Below are positions 50,497 to 58,217 of a DNA stretch of 64,000 nucleotides, piece after piece (position 1 is the first letter of the stretch; the number at the start of each line of letters is the position of its first letter). The notes beneath the pieces are model-generated. The model was given only the letters and a program-made list of their open reading frames with translations, had not been told where the DNA came from and made no database searches. A program made the position numbers and the translations under genes. This DNA is from Cytobacillus kochii. GTDB lineage: Bacteria > Bacillota > Bacilli > Bacillales > Cytobacillaceae. The stretch is taken from the NCBI RefSeq assembly GCF_020171845.1, contig NZ_JAIVAM010000011.1:124001-188000 (forward strand), in the 5' to 3' direction.

Positions 50497-50790
50497 AACA
50501 AAAAACCTCGCCCCATAGCTATTGCTAGCTAAGGGCGAGGTTTACACCACGCGTTACCACCTTATTTTACAAATAGGTTACCCTACTTGCCTCATCAAGT
50601 ACGCCAGTCCCAATCGGCCTTTATACTGTGACATTGATAACGAGTGCCAAAACTCGGCGTAGCCTACTTATACTAATAAACAAGTATGTTCAGTACACAG
50701 CTCAGAGACCATTTTTCGAATGATTGCTTTTTGCTTCTTCTCAGCTACCGAAGCTCTCTGCTTAAAAAACGACACATTCTACTTTTTCTC
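50497..50790 (-). promoter_or_regulatory. T-box leader (specifier AUG, methionine) of metS
   Basis: On the minus strand the leader shows Stem I (AGCAGAGAGCTTCGGTAGC, with the lower 3' arm GGTCTCTGAGCTG) and the specifier ATG at 50712-50710 placed immediately before GTCTCTGAGC, the same position as in other T-boxes. The T-box sequence AAGGTGGTAACGCG lies at 50563-50550. The terminator follows at 50543-50499. Uncharged tRNA-Met would stabilise the antiterminator and raise metS expression. Pairing beyond Stem I was not worked out in detail. Confidence 0.93.
50499..50543 (-). terminator. T-box terminator hairpin of metS
   Basis: On the minus strand AACCTCGCCC and GGGCGAGGTT form a 10-bp perfect stem with an inner TAGCTA pair, followed by TTTTTTG. 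It competes with the antiterminator that uses the T-box sequence just upstream. Confidence 0.93.
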
Positions 50791-50879
50791 TTCATTGCTT
50801 TTGAAGTAAAAATATATAAGGGTAATTTTAATCAACTGGGTTTTGAAAGTCAATGGGAGAAGTGAAAGGCAAATGTGTT

Positions 50880-51645
50880 TTGCTCGGCCTTCGTGACGGA
50901 ATTTCTGACTGAATGACTTGCTAATGCTATTTGTTCAGCTTTCGTGGGGAATTTTCTAGTTGAATGACTCGCTAATGCTATTTACTCGGCTTTCGTGACG
51001 GATTTTCTGACTGAATGACTTGCTAATGCTTTTTGCTCCGCTTTCGTGGCGGATTTTCTAGTTGAATGACTCGCTAATGCTTTTTGCTCCGCTTTCGTGG
51101 CGGATTTTCTAGTTGAATGACTCGCTAATGCTTTTTGCTCGGCTTTCGTGGCGGATTTTCTGACTGAATGACTTGCTAATGCTTTTTGCTCCGCTTTCGC
51201 GGCAGATTTTCTAGTTGAATGACTAGCTAATGCTTTTTGCTCGGCTTTCGTGGCGGATTTTCTAGTTGAATGACTCGCTAATGCTTTTTGCTCGGCTTTC
51301 GTGGCGGATTTTCTAGTTGAATGACTCGCTAATGCTATTTACTCGGCTTTCGTGACGGATTTTCTGACTGAATGACTTGCTAATGCTTTTTGCTCGGCTC
51401 TCGTGGGGGATTTTCTAGTTGAATGACTTGCTAATGCTTTTTGCTCGGCTCTCGTGGGGGATTTTCTAGTTGAATGACTTGCTAATGCTTTTTGCTCGGC
51501 CTTCGTGACGGATTTTCTGACTGAATGACTTGCTAATGCTTTTTGCTCGGTTTTCGTGACGGGTTTTCTGACTGACTGACTCGCTAATGCTATTTACTCG
51601 GCTTTCATGACGGGTTTTCTGACTGACTGACTCGCTAATGCTTCC
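50880..51645. repeat. Minisatellite array A4, 51-bp unit, fifteen in-register copies
   Basis: GAATGACT (later GACTGACT) recurs at 50911, 50962, 51013, 51064, 51115, 51166, 51217, 51268, 51319, 51370, 51421, 51472, 51523, 51574 and 51625, every step exactly 51 bp. Typical parts of a unit are GAATGACTCGCTAATGC, TTTTTGCTCGGCTTTC and GTGGCGGATTTTCTAGTT. Units are of two slightly different types (CTAGTTGAATG and CTGACTGAATG) in mixed order. The plus strand is pyrimidine-rich. It separates the metS T-box from a membrane-protein remnant and contains no supported gene. Confidence 0.96.
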
Positions 51646-51662
51646 TTGTTTTACTTTTACAA

Positions 51663-51884
51663 TTGCTGGTTGTGTATTTCGGCCCAATCACGGGTCTTTA
51701 TCTATTTCTCGGTGGCACGGAAAAACAATATTTGCCGACGATTTATCTCTTGATTACCAATGAAAGGCCTGGGCTCATTGGGCAGGCACGCGGCTTCATC
51801 TACCACTCACCATGGATTATTCTTTTCCCTCTCATAGCTTACTTATTACTACTATTGGCCTTTTATCTCGTCTCGTCAGGTTAA
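51663..51884 (+). pseudogene. Remnant of a membrane protein, perhaps an ABC permease C-terminus
   Basis: The frame of up to 73 codons has no ribosome site and begins inside or right at the edge of array A4. It reads FGPITGLYLFLGGTEKQYLP, then ITNERPGLIGQARGFIYHSP, then a strong membrane segment WIILFPLIAYLLLLLAFYLV before TAA. The ending resembles the last helix of oligopeptide ABC permeases (FPxxAILLLVLAFNLxGDGLR), but the match is short. A truncated 3' end whose 5' part was lost or replaced by the array is the simplest reading. The identification is weak. Confidence 0.4.
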
Positions 51885-51972
51885 ATAACCAGGCAAATAA
51901 AAATTGGCGGAGGATGACTCATTTATGATTTTCGGGTATATAGAAGGGTAAAGAAATAGGAGGGGAATCACC

Positions 51973-52683
51973 ATGACCATTGAATCCATCATCATTGGCG
52001 TTATTCTTATATTCATTCAACTTTTTGCACTAAAGATTGTTAAGTGGCTACCAATGAGAGAACAAAAAATACTGTCGCTATCCGGCGGTGTCGCGATCGC
52101 TTATGTATTTGTATATATTCTCCCTTCCATGCATGAAGAACAAGACAAGTTAGGTGGCACACTAGCGATCGATTCCGAACTATACTTCTTGGGGTTGATT
52201 GGATTAATTGTTTACTATAGTGTGTATAAATTCGCAAAATCTACAAAAGCGCAAAAAATGAACCAAAACGCCGCCTATTTTGTGCAAGCAACTTTTTTCG
52301 CTATCTATACATTTATGGTTTCTTATATTGTATTCTCATCTGATGTTCACTCTGGTGAAGCTTTATTTTATGGATTAGCCATCGGTCTTCACTTTATCGG
52401 CATATCCTATCATATTGGAAAAGGTAACGAAGATGTTCACCATCAGTACGGACGCTTTCTATTTGCGATAGCTACGCTTATAGGGGCACTTGCCGGATCA
52501 ATGGGCCCTACTTCAGGGTTATTCGTCCACTCCATCATCGCTTTCAGTTCAGGCGCAATGATCTTTAATGTCATCAGTAAAGAGTTACCGGAGGAAGACT
52601 ATGCCCATCTGCCCACTTTCTTATTGGCTTCCCTTTTGTACTCATTGATTCTCTTTACTCTTAAAACCGTCTTTAATTGGTAA
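51973..52683 (+). CDS. ZIP-like polytopic membrane protein
   Basis: A 236-residue protein with seven or eight membrane helices. It resembles the ZIP metal-transporter fold in layout (LSLSGGVAIAYVFVYILPSMHEEQ at the second helix, GLAIGLHFIGISYHI in the middle, and the AFSSGAMIFNVISKELPEE phrase near the end). The classical HNxPEG metal motif is replaced, with GLHFIG and FVHSII left, so transport of a metal is uncertain. The ATG follows AGGAGGGGAATC, a strong site, and a terminator follows the stop. It stands alone on the plus strand. Confidence 0.78.
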   Translation: MTIESIIIGVILIFIQLFALKIVKWLPMREQKILSLSGGVAIAYVFVYILPSMHEEQDKLGGTLAIDSELYFLGLIGLIVYYSVYKFAKSTKAQKMNQNAAYFVQATFFAIYTFMVSYIVFSSDVHSGEALFYGLAIGLHFIGISYHIGKGNEDVHHQYGRFLFAIATLIGALAGSMGPTSGLFVHSIIAFSSGAMIFNVISKELPEEDYAHLPTFLLASLLYSLILFTLKTVFNW

Positions 52684-52709
52684 ATAAAAGGAGATAACCC
52701 AATTTAAAT

Positions 52710-52751
52710 GACATGAGCAAATTCCCAGAAACTTTTGTTCATGTCTTTTTT
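52710..52751 (+). terminator. Intrinsic terminator after the ZIP-like gene
   Basis: GACATGA and TCATGTC pair across a loop of about 22 bases and are followed by TTTTTT on the plus strand, 27 bp after the stop codon. Confidence 0.8.
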
Positions 52752-52773
52752 ATGGAGTTGTACTCAGCTCTTC

Positions 52774-52971
52774 CTAGTTACTTTTTCTGTAAAGTATAGC
52801 ACTAGTAAGAATCATAACGACTGTACCAATCATTAATAAACCGTTTGGGATCCAATACAATTCACTCGGTAAAGTACTAAATAATATGATAGACAGCACG
52901 ATTAAAGGTATCATGCCTAAAATATACAGACGGATGATTGGATTTTGCCACTTTATATTAAACTGATTCAA
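52774..52971 (-). CDS. Small two-helix membrane protein
   Basis: This 65-residue protein has a short polar start (MNQFNIKWQNPIIR), a membrane helix (LYILGMIPLIVLSIILFS), a loop with Pro and Trp, and a second helix (GLLMIGTVVMILTSAILY), ending in basic residues. The ribosome site is a GGGGGGAC-type stretch upstream. It lies 24 bp downstream of ccdA on the same strand, suggesting co-transcription, but the family is not recognised. Confidence 0.65.
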   Translation of the reverse strand: MNQFNIKWQNPIIRLYILGMIPLIVLSIILFSTLPSELYWIPNGLLMIGTVVMILTSAILYRKSN

Positions 52972-52995
52972 CTAACTGTCCCCCCTTTGTGCTAG

Positions 52996-53727
52996 CTAGT
53001 AACCATCCCCCCACAACCCTTTCAAAAAGAATTCCGCCTTCGCTCCCCAAATGTTGATGACATACACTTGATCAAAATAGACCATTACACCAATAATAAT
53101 CAAAATGAAACCACCAATTTTCATCAAATGGCTCGAATATTTATGAAAGAATCGCACCTTCTCAATAGCAAAACCTAGTAAGATAAACGGTATAGAAAAT
53201 CCTAACGAATAAGCCGTAATATGGATAAAAGTTTGTTCTGGTGGTTGAGCCAAACTAGCGTAAATAATAGCACCTAAGATGGGGCCAATACATGGGGTCC
53301 AAGCTGCAGCAAAAATGACGCCTACTAAGTATGAATTCAAACAAGTTCCTGCTTGTTTATATTTGAAGAGGCGTATCTCCTTCATAAAAAGTTTCGGCTG
53401 AAAAAGTCCCATTAAAAATATCCCCATCATAACAAGGAAAATCCCGCCAAACATGCGAATGAGATCATTATATTCTCTAAAAAACTCCCCAAGAAAGCTC
53501 GCAGAAAAGCCCAATACATAGTTTAAAGATGCTAATCCGAAACAAAACGCAACCGCATGAAGGATTACCTTCGACTGTGCACCACGCTTTTGTTTCAGGT
53601 CATTTACCGATACCCCGGTAATATAAGAGATAAAAGTCGGATATAACGGTAGCGTACACGGAGAGAAAAATGCCAATAGCCCGCCTAATAATGCTAAGGT
53701 TACTGTCATATTCATTATATCCATCAC
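52996..53727 (-). CDS. ccdA: CcdA-family transmembrane thiol-disulfide carrier
   Basis: A 243-residue membrane protein with six helices that carries reducing equivalents from cytoplasmic thioredoxin to extracytoplasmic thiol proteins. The paired redox Cys lie in FFSPCTLPLYPTFI (helix 1) and AAWTPCIGPILGAII (helix 4), each with the flanking prolines of the family. In Bacillus, CcdA serves cytochrome c maturation and spore-cortex ResA/StoA-type proteins; no such partner is adjacent, so this could be a second CcdA. The start GTG/ATG pair follows AGGAGG. It is the first gene before the small membrane protein at 52774. Confidence 0.92.
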   Translation of the reverse strand: MMDIMNMTVTLALLGGLLAFFSPCTLPLYPTFISYITGVSVNDLKQKRGAQSKVILHAVAFCFGLASLNYVLGFSASFLGEFFREYNDLIRMFGGIFLVMMGIFLMGLFQPKLFMKEIRLFKYKQAGTCLNSYLVGVIFAAAWTPCIGPILGAIIYASLAQPPEQTFIHITAYSLGFSIPFILLGFAIEKVRFFHKYSSHLMKIGGFILIIIGVMVYFDQVYVINIWGAKAEFFLKGLWGDGY

Positions 53728-53761
53728 TAGGTATCCTCCTGATCCATTTAAGTAAGTGTTT

Positions 53762-54339
53762 TCAGTATCTTACAAGTAATTCTAACCACTTATGATGTGG
53801 CATATGTAATTGAATCGCCGTTTGTAGCCATTTCTTTTCTTCAGAAGATAGGAAATCGACGACTCGAAGAAAGTCCTCTTGATCTTTCGCTCTCGTATCT
53901 TTCGCTTTATATAACAACACCACTTCGGGGCTCAAATATGGAATATCTTCTATGTGTACGGACTTCATTTTTTCAAATGAATAACGAATACGCTCATCTC
54001 TTCTAAAGATCCAATCGTTATGTTGGATTTCATTTAACAATACTTCTAAAGAAGTACCATCTATCACATTCTGGCAATGAATTTCATGAATCGGTCGCTG
54101 TAAGTTTTCCCCTTCCCAAGTAACTAGTTCACCATTCACCACTTTCTGAAGCCTCCATTGTTTAAGGTGATTTTTTACATGCGTTGATCCTGACGAAATA
54201 CAGCGATTTCAATATCTTTATGTTCTCTAGTCTTTTGACCGATATGCAAATCAATCGCCCAACCACCCGCAATAAACCACGGTTTATCAAATCCCGACAT
54301 GAGTTCCTTTATTCTATGACAAAGTTGGAACTCCGTCAT
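53762..54339 (-). pseudogene. Nucleotidyltransferase (aminoglycoside-type) gene split by a frameshift
   Basis: The 5' part, from an ATG at 54339 (MTEFQLCHRIKELMSGF), carries the nucleotidyltransferase core GGWAIDLHIGQKTREHKDIE, and its frame ends at a TAA near 54172. In another frame the text continues without a gap: THVKNHLKQWRLQKVVNGEL, VTWEGENLQRPIHEIHC, then YLSPEVVLLYKAKDTRAKDQ and WLELLVRY to 53762. Joined, it gives about 192 residues, the length of the small AadB/LinB-like nucleotidyltransferases. The lesion is a one-base indel near 54182. A longer open frame to 54450 has no support. It is the second antibiotic-type nucleotidyltransferase in the region. Confidence 0.8.
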
Positions 54340-54470
54340 AATTTCAACCCCATACATAAAGCTCCTGTACGTATATGGCCGAATTTCATAAAACTGGTTA
54401 AGAGAATAATTTCTTGAAACGACCAAATCATCTACTCCTTTCTTCAACAACCAACCATCATTGATATTTA

Positions 54471-55208
54471 CTACTCGTATTTAGTCGCCGAAATGATGAT
54501 CATCATGGGTCTTCTCATTTCATTCTTCATTTCCTCTGTATGCATCATATGTTCTGGTGGCTTTGGTTCCACTACTCTTGTGATTTGAAAACCTTGCTTT
54601 AGTAAGCCATCAAGATAAGTAGTCAAAGTTTTATGATATTTCGTTACTTTTTCTCCCAAAAAGGTTGTTTGTCTTTCTCCTTCAAAGAAATAATGGTCAA
54701 CAGGAAAATGAGAAACCTCTTGCTGTGCATCATAGAACCAATCTTGACTACCTTGTGCTGTAAAAATAGGATGTTCTACAGAAAAAATAAATTGTCCTCC
54801 TTTTACCAATCCCTTATGAACATTATTAGCCACTTCTTCAAAGTTAGGTACATAGTGTAGGGCAAGTGAACTTACTATCAAATCATAATGCCTCTCTTTT
54901 ATTTGCATATCCTCTATCGTGGATCGAATATATGTAACATTTTCATAGTCTTGTGACATTGTTTTTGCTTTCGAGATCATTTTTTCAGAAATGTCTACTC
55001 CCACAACTGATTTAGCTCCATGCTCTGCCGCGAATCGGCAATGCCAACCGAAACCACAACCTAAATCTAAGACGGTTTTATCCTGAAAGGTTGGCAGCAT
55101 ACCTTTTAATGTTTGCCATTCTCCAGCTCCTTCTAAGCCTTTTACCGATCGTGTCATTTGACTATATTTTTCAAAAAAGGATGCTTGATCATATATATTC
55201 TCCTTCAT
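54471..55208 (-). CDS. Class I SAM-dependent methyltransferase
   Basis: A 245-residue cytoplasmic protein with the Rossmann-type SAM site: motif I KTVLDLGCGFGWHCRFAAEHG (DLGCGFG), the acidic residue at the end of the second strand in VVGVDISEKMI, then YDLIVSSLALHYV (post-motif II) and VKGGQFIFSVEHPI (motif III). This is the common UbiE/YcgJ-like type with an unknown small-molecule acceptor. The C-terminal part includes VVEPKPPEHMM. The ATG follows AAGGAGG. It lies 11 bp after a HAD-phosphatase gene on the same strand. Confidence 0.9.
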   Translation of the reverse strand: MKENIYDQASFFEKYSQMTRSVKGLEGAGEWQTLKGMLPTFQDKTVLDLGCGFGWHCRFAAEHGAKSVVGVDISEKMISKAKTMSQDYENVTYIRSTIEDMQIKERHYDLIVSSLALHYVPNFEEVANNVHKGLVKGGQFIFSVEHPIFTAQGSQDWFYDAQQEVSHFPVDHYFFEGERQTTFLGEKVTKYHKTLTTYLDGLLKQGFQITRVVEPKPPEHMMHTEEMKNEMRRPMMIIISATKYE

Positions 55209-55219
55209 AACGAACCTCC

Positions 55220-55993
55220 TTATTTAATATTGAACTTCTTTAACGCCTCACTTATCCCTCCTTCACTTGCCCTGGAGGTCACATAATCGGCAGCAGTCTT
55301 TACGCCTTGGCTACCATTACCCATCGCAATTCCTAGCCCAACAAGTTTCACCATATCAATGTCATTGTCACCATCGCCAAAAGCAATTGCTTCATGAGGG
55401 TACACATTGAAATAGGCTAATACTTCTTTTATTGCTACATACTTAGATACCTCTTTTTCAACTACATTTAAGATATAAGGGTGCCACCTCTTAAAGATTA
55501 AATAAGGAAACGTTTGCCGATAAATATCTACTACTCTATCATTCGCAAATAAACATAATAGATAGACCTCTTCCTCAAGAATAGCAGGCACTATACTCGG
55601 ATAATCAGCAAGAGATAAAGTCTCATTAAGTGCTGTAAGAATAGCTTCTTCTTTGACACCATTCATATAAAGGGATTCAGTATAAAAAGATAAACCATGT
55701 TTCATTTTTTCTGCAAAGTTCATCACGTCTATTAATCTCTCTTTATTAAATGGAATCTTATGTATGACCGTCTGTTGATGCTTGGCATATCCTCCGTTAG
55801 CAGTTATAAATGTCTCTATCCCTATTTCCCGCAACTCTTCACACATGGATAATGGCCTACCAGTAGCCGCAACAACGTGTATACCTTTCTCCATCAGTTT
55901 TCTAATCACTACCTTGGTTGTTGGTGGTATACTCCCATCTTTTTCACTCGTTATCGTACCATCCACATCAAAGAAGACCAGTTTATAAGTCAT
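55220..55993 (-). CDS. HAD-superfamily phosphatase, Cof/YwpJ type
   Basis: This 257-residue cytoplasmic hydrolase dephosphorylates sugar or cofactor phosphates. Motif I is FFDVDGTIT (nucleophile and acid Asp), motif II VVAATGRPLS, and motifs III and IV end with AFGDGDNDIDMVKLVG, followed by GIAMGNGSQGVKTAADYVT, the full Cof-subfamily (IIB cap) pattern. The start ATG overlaps the stop codon of the DUF4275 gene (ATGA), and the methyltransferase follows, so these genes form an operon. The substrate is not predictable. Confidence 0.92.
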   Translation of the reverse strand: MTYKLVFFDVDGTITSEKDGSIPPTTKVVIRKLMEKGIHVVAATGRPLSMCEELREIGIETFITANGGYAKHQQTVIHKIPFNKERLIDVMNFAEKMKHGLSFYTESLYMNGVKEEAILTALNETLSLADYPSIVPAILEEEVYLLCLFANDRVVDIYRQTFPYLIFKRWHPYILNVVEKEVSKYVAIKEVLAYFNVYPHEAIAFGDGDNDIDMVKLVGLGIAMGNGSQGVKTAADYVTSRASEGGISEALKKFNIK

Positions 55994-56439
55994 CTTCTCT
56001 CAACCTCTTTATGATGATAAAAATAGGGTCCATACCACGGGTTTTCATGCGTTCTTATATATGTCCAAGTAAAATCAACATCTACCACATAGATATCACT
56101 TTCTCTCTCGAAATCAAGCGCCTTGAGTGATGTTACCCGATCAATGATATACGCACTATCCTCCATCTCGTAAAAAATATAACAAGACATATTTTTCATT
56201 TGTTCTAACTTACCTCTAGCCTGTTCTCCTTTAAGACAAGTGACTGTCTCATAACTAAAAACATGCCATAAATATCCACAAATTTTTCCTCTTTCATATA
56301 AATAGATCTCTTCTTTTTCACGCTCATTCAAGTGACTAGCAAATGACTGCCCACAGCGATATTGTAAATAAGGACCCCATTTCGGTATCTCGGTTACTTT
56401 TACTCCCCGATCTCGCAATCTTGTTACTAAATCCTCCAC
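55990..56439 (-). CDS. DUF4275-family protein
   Basis: I start it at the GTG at 56439 (VEDLVTRLRD) because GGAAG lies just before it and an extension to 56508 would overlap the upstream gene deeply. About 149 residues follow DUF4275: PKWGPYLQYRCGQSFASHLN, EIYLYERGKICGYLWHVFSY, LKGEQARGKLEQMKNMSCYIFY, ending in a Trp- and His-rich tail WTYIRTHENPWYGPYFYHH. The function of the family is unknown. It is coupled to the HAD gene by a four-base overlap. Confidence 0.8.
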   Translation of the reverse strand: MEDLVTRLRDRGVKVTEIPKWGPYLQYRCGQSFASHLNEREKEEIYLYERGKICGYLWHVFSYETVTCLKGEQARGKLEQMKNMSCYIFYEMEDSAYIIDRVTSLKALDFERESDIYVVDVDFTWTYIRTHENPWYGPYFYHHKEVERR

Positions 56440-56443
56440 TCCA

Positions 56444-57721
56444 TCACTTCCTATCCGCCAACAAGAAAACCTCACCGGTATTGGCATCAACCCCATACAA
56501 ACTATCAATCATTGCACTTAAAATATATTTTCGTGTATCAAAGTCATACACATAACAAGGTTTTAACACAATGAATTCCTTGATTTTTTCATAGGCTTCT
56601 TCTTTTGATAGGACAACCTCTTCCGGGCCATCATACGATTTAAATTGATCAATCAATAACTGGTTGTCTATATAATTAATCACCTCGAGTGAACGGGGAT
56701 CGATAAAGACTTTCAGTTTCCGCTGGAAAACAAACGAGTTTTTCTTACTTCCTATTAAATTTGCGTGAATATAACCAATATCGCGATTGAAAGAAGTTAA
56801 TAACCATTCCCCTGAATACTCTGGGTATACTTGTCTTAAAAACGTTTGAACGACGTCAATATAAGCAGTTACTTCACTTTCATTAATCGGTTCAGTATCA
56901 GCACTAGGTTCATTCGTGAATGCCTGTTTTGCTGAGATATCTTCTATCCATTCCATTTCTTTTCTAGCAAAGGGTGTTTGTAACGGCTCTGTCCAATTCA
57001 ATACTTCCTGCACTTCTACCTGCCCAATCCAAGTCGCAAAACCTTCATAAGGAATCGTTTTAGAAAGATCATTGGTTACATAAATTTCCTCTATGCCATA
57101 AATAGCGTGGATTTTTTCCTCTTCTAAGGAAGGATTATGTATCAACCTGATTTGCGCCTGTGCGTTTTTTTCCACTTGCTCAACGGTCAATGTATATTCC
57201 TCTTCTTTCACCCATTCATCTGTTGGAAAATAACCATGAATGCTATAAAAAATCAAATCCCCATCTCTATTTACTTTCAGTTCAATATAACCAGACGGGG
57301 AAACGTCCATCCCTTTATAAGATCCTTTAAAAGAATACTCCTCCTCATTATGTGAATCCAGTTGAAAATGCCTACCATATATCAAATTCGTTTCCGCTTC
57401 TATCCATTTGATAATGCTTTCTACATCCCGCTGTTGAAAGACAACACCATGCTCTGCATATGTTGCCCCTTCCACAAAAATCGCGGATTCTACCTTATTT
57501 GTTTGCAAATCGATCGTAATTACTGCCGTTCCCTCAGGATTTAAATTTTCCTCAACAATATCTGCCTCTTTAGGAAACCACTCCATACAAAATTGGTAAA
57601 CTGTTTCATTGAACAGTGTTACGCGGCGACTGTAACTACTACGACATAAATCATAATGAGCTAAGCCGAACTTTAATCTGGTCCATTCTATTATTTTTTG
57701 TTCTTGTTCGTTTATAATCAT
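56444..57721 (-). CDS. YcdB/YcdC-like repeat protein
   Basis: A 425-residue protein without a signal peptide or membrane segment. The C-terminal half follows the YcdB/YcdC (PepSY-related) pattern: VQTFLRQVYPEYSGEWLLT, FVFQRKLKVFIDPRSLEVIN, EEAYEKIKEFIVLKPCYVYD and the closing SLYGVDANTGEVFLLAD. The N-terminal half repeats a similar helix-strand layout (ESIIKWIEAETNLIYGR, YIELKVNRDGDLIFYSIHG, LTVEQVEKNAQAQIRLI). B. subtilis YcdB-type proteins are sporulation-linked and of unknown activity. It overlaps the lipoprotein gene by four bases and precedes DUF4275. Confidence 0.75.
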   Translation of the reverse strand: MIINEQEQKIIEWTRLKFGLAHYDLCRSSYSRRVTLFNETVYQFCMEWFPKEADIVEENLNPEGTAVITIDLQTNKVESAIFVEGATYAEHGVVFQQRDVESIIKWIEAETNLIYGRHFQLDSHNEEEYSFKGSYKGMDVSPSGYIELKVNRDGDLIFYSIHGYFPTDEWVKEEEYTLTVEQVEKNAQAQIRLIHNPSLEEEKIHAIYGIEEIYVTNDLSKTIPYEGFATWIGQVEVQEVLNWTEPLQTPFARKEMEWIEDISAKQAFTNEPSADTEPINESEVTAYIDVVQTFLRQVYPEYSGEWLLTSFNRDIGYIHANLIGSKKNSFVFQRKLKVFIDPRSLEVINYIDNQLLIDQFKSYDGPEEVVLSKEEAYEKIKEFIVLKPCYVYDFDTRKYILSAMIDSLYGVDANTGEVFLLADRK

Positions 57722-58131
57722 TTCTTAACCATCTCCCTTAACACATTTGTCATGTCGCCTGTGGTCAAATACGTCTCCCCATCATTAACCATATACATGA
57801 GAATACTAGGATCATCTTGTTCTCCTACCCATAAATGAATGGCATGAGTAGGCAAACCCTTTTTATACTCAACCATTACATCATAATCTGGCAGTCTTTC
57901 ATTTAATACTGTTGGCTCTTTTACAGCTGTTAAAATGACTTTTTCCACTGTTTTTATGTCTGCATCTTCTTTGATAGAAAAAAGGATGGTTTCATTTATT
58001 TCACCCACGCCTTTTGATGGTGAAAAATGAATAGCTTTAATTGGCTCGTCCAATAACACCATCGGCTCTCCCTTTGCACAACCGATGAGAACGAATACGC
58101 TTAAAACGATAGCGAGGTATATGATTTTCAT
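57718..58131 (-). CDS. Small lipoprotein
   Basis: The start ATG at 58131 (MKIIYLAIVLSVFVLIGCAK) follows AAGGAGT; the N-terminus is a lipoprotein signal with lipobox LIGC, so Cys18 would be lipidated and the mature protein anchored outside the membrane. The rest (about 120 residues) has strands such as ETILFSIKEDADIKTVEKVI, MVEYKKGLPTHAIHLWVGEQ and LMYMVNDGETYLTTGD, like the lipoprotein partner of YcdB-type proteins or a protein with an LPXXG-free secreted domain. It is coupled to the YcdB-like gene by an ATGA overlap. The function is unknown. Confidence 0.85.
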   Translation of the reverse strand: MKIIYLAIVLSVFVLIGCAKGEPMVLLDEPIKAIHFSPSKGVGEINETILFSIKEDADIKTVEKVILTAVKEPTVLNERLPDYDVMVEYKKGLPTHAIHLWVGEQDDPSILMYMVNDGETYLTTGDMTNVLREMVKK

Positions 58132-58187
58132 ACTTACTCCTTCATACACATAAATGGAAATATATGCTTATTATCATACAATGGAAC

Positions 58188-58215
58188 AAAAAAAAGAGCC
58201 ACACTTCATGTGACC
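58188..58215 (-). terminator. Intrinsic terminator after the YeiH-type exporter gene
   Basis: On the minus strand GGGTCACA and TGTGGCTC pair (two G-U type pairs) around AAG/TGAAG and lead into TTTTTTTT. The stop codon at 58218 is just upstream. Confidence 0.8.
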
Positions 58216-58217
58216 CT

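Noticed and set aside
51466-51687. Frame SKSFSQKIRHEGRAKSI-like in array A4
   Set aside because: Repeat artefact without ribosome site.
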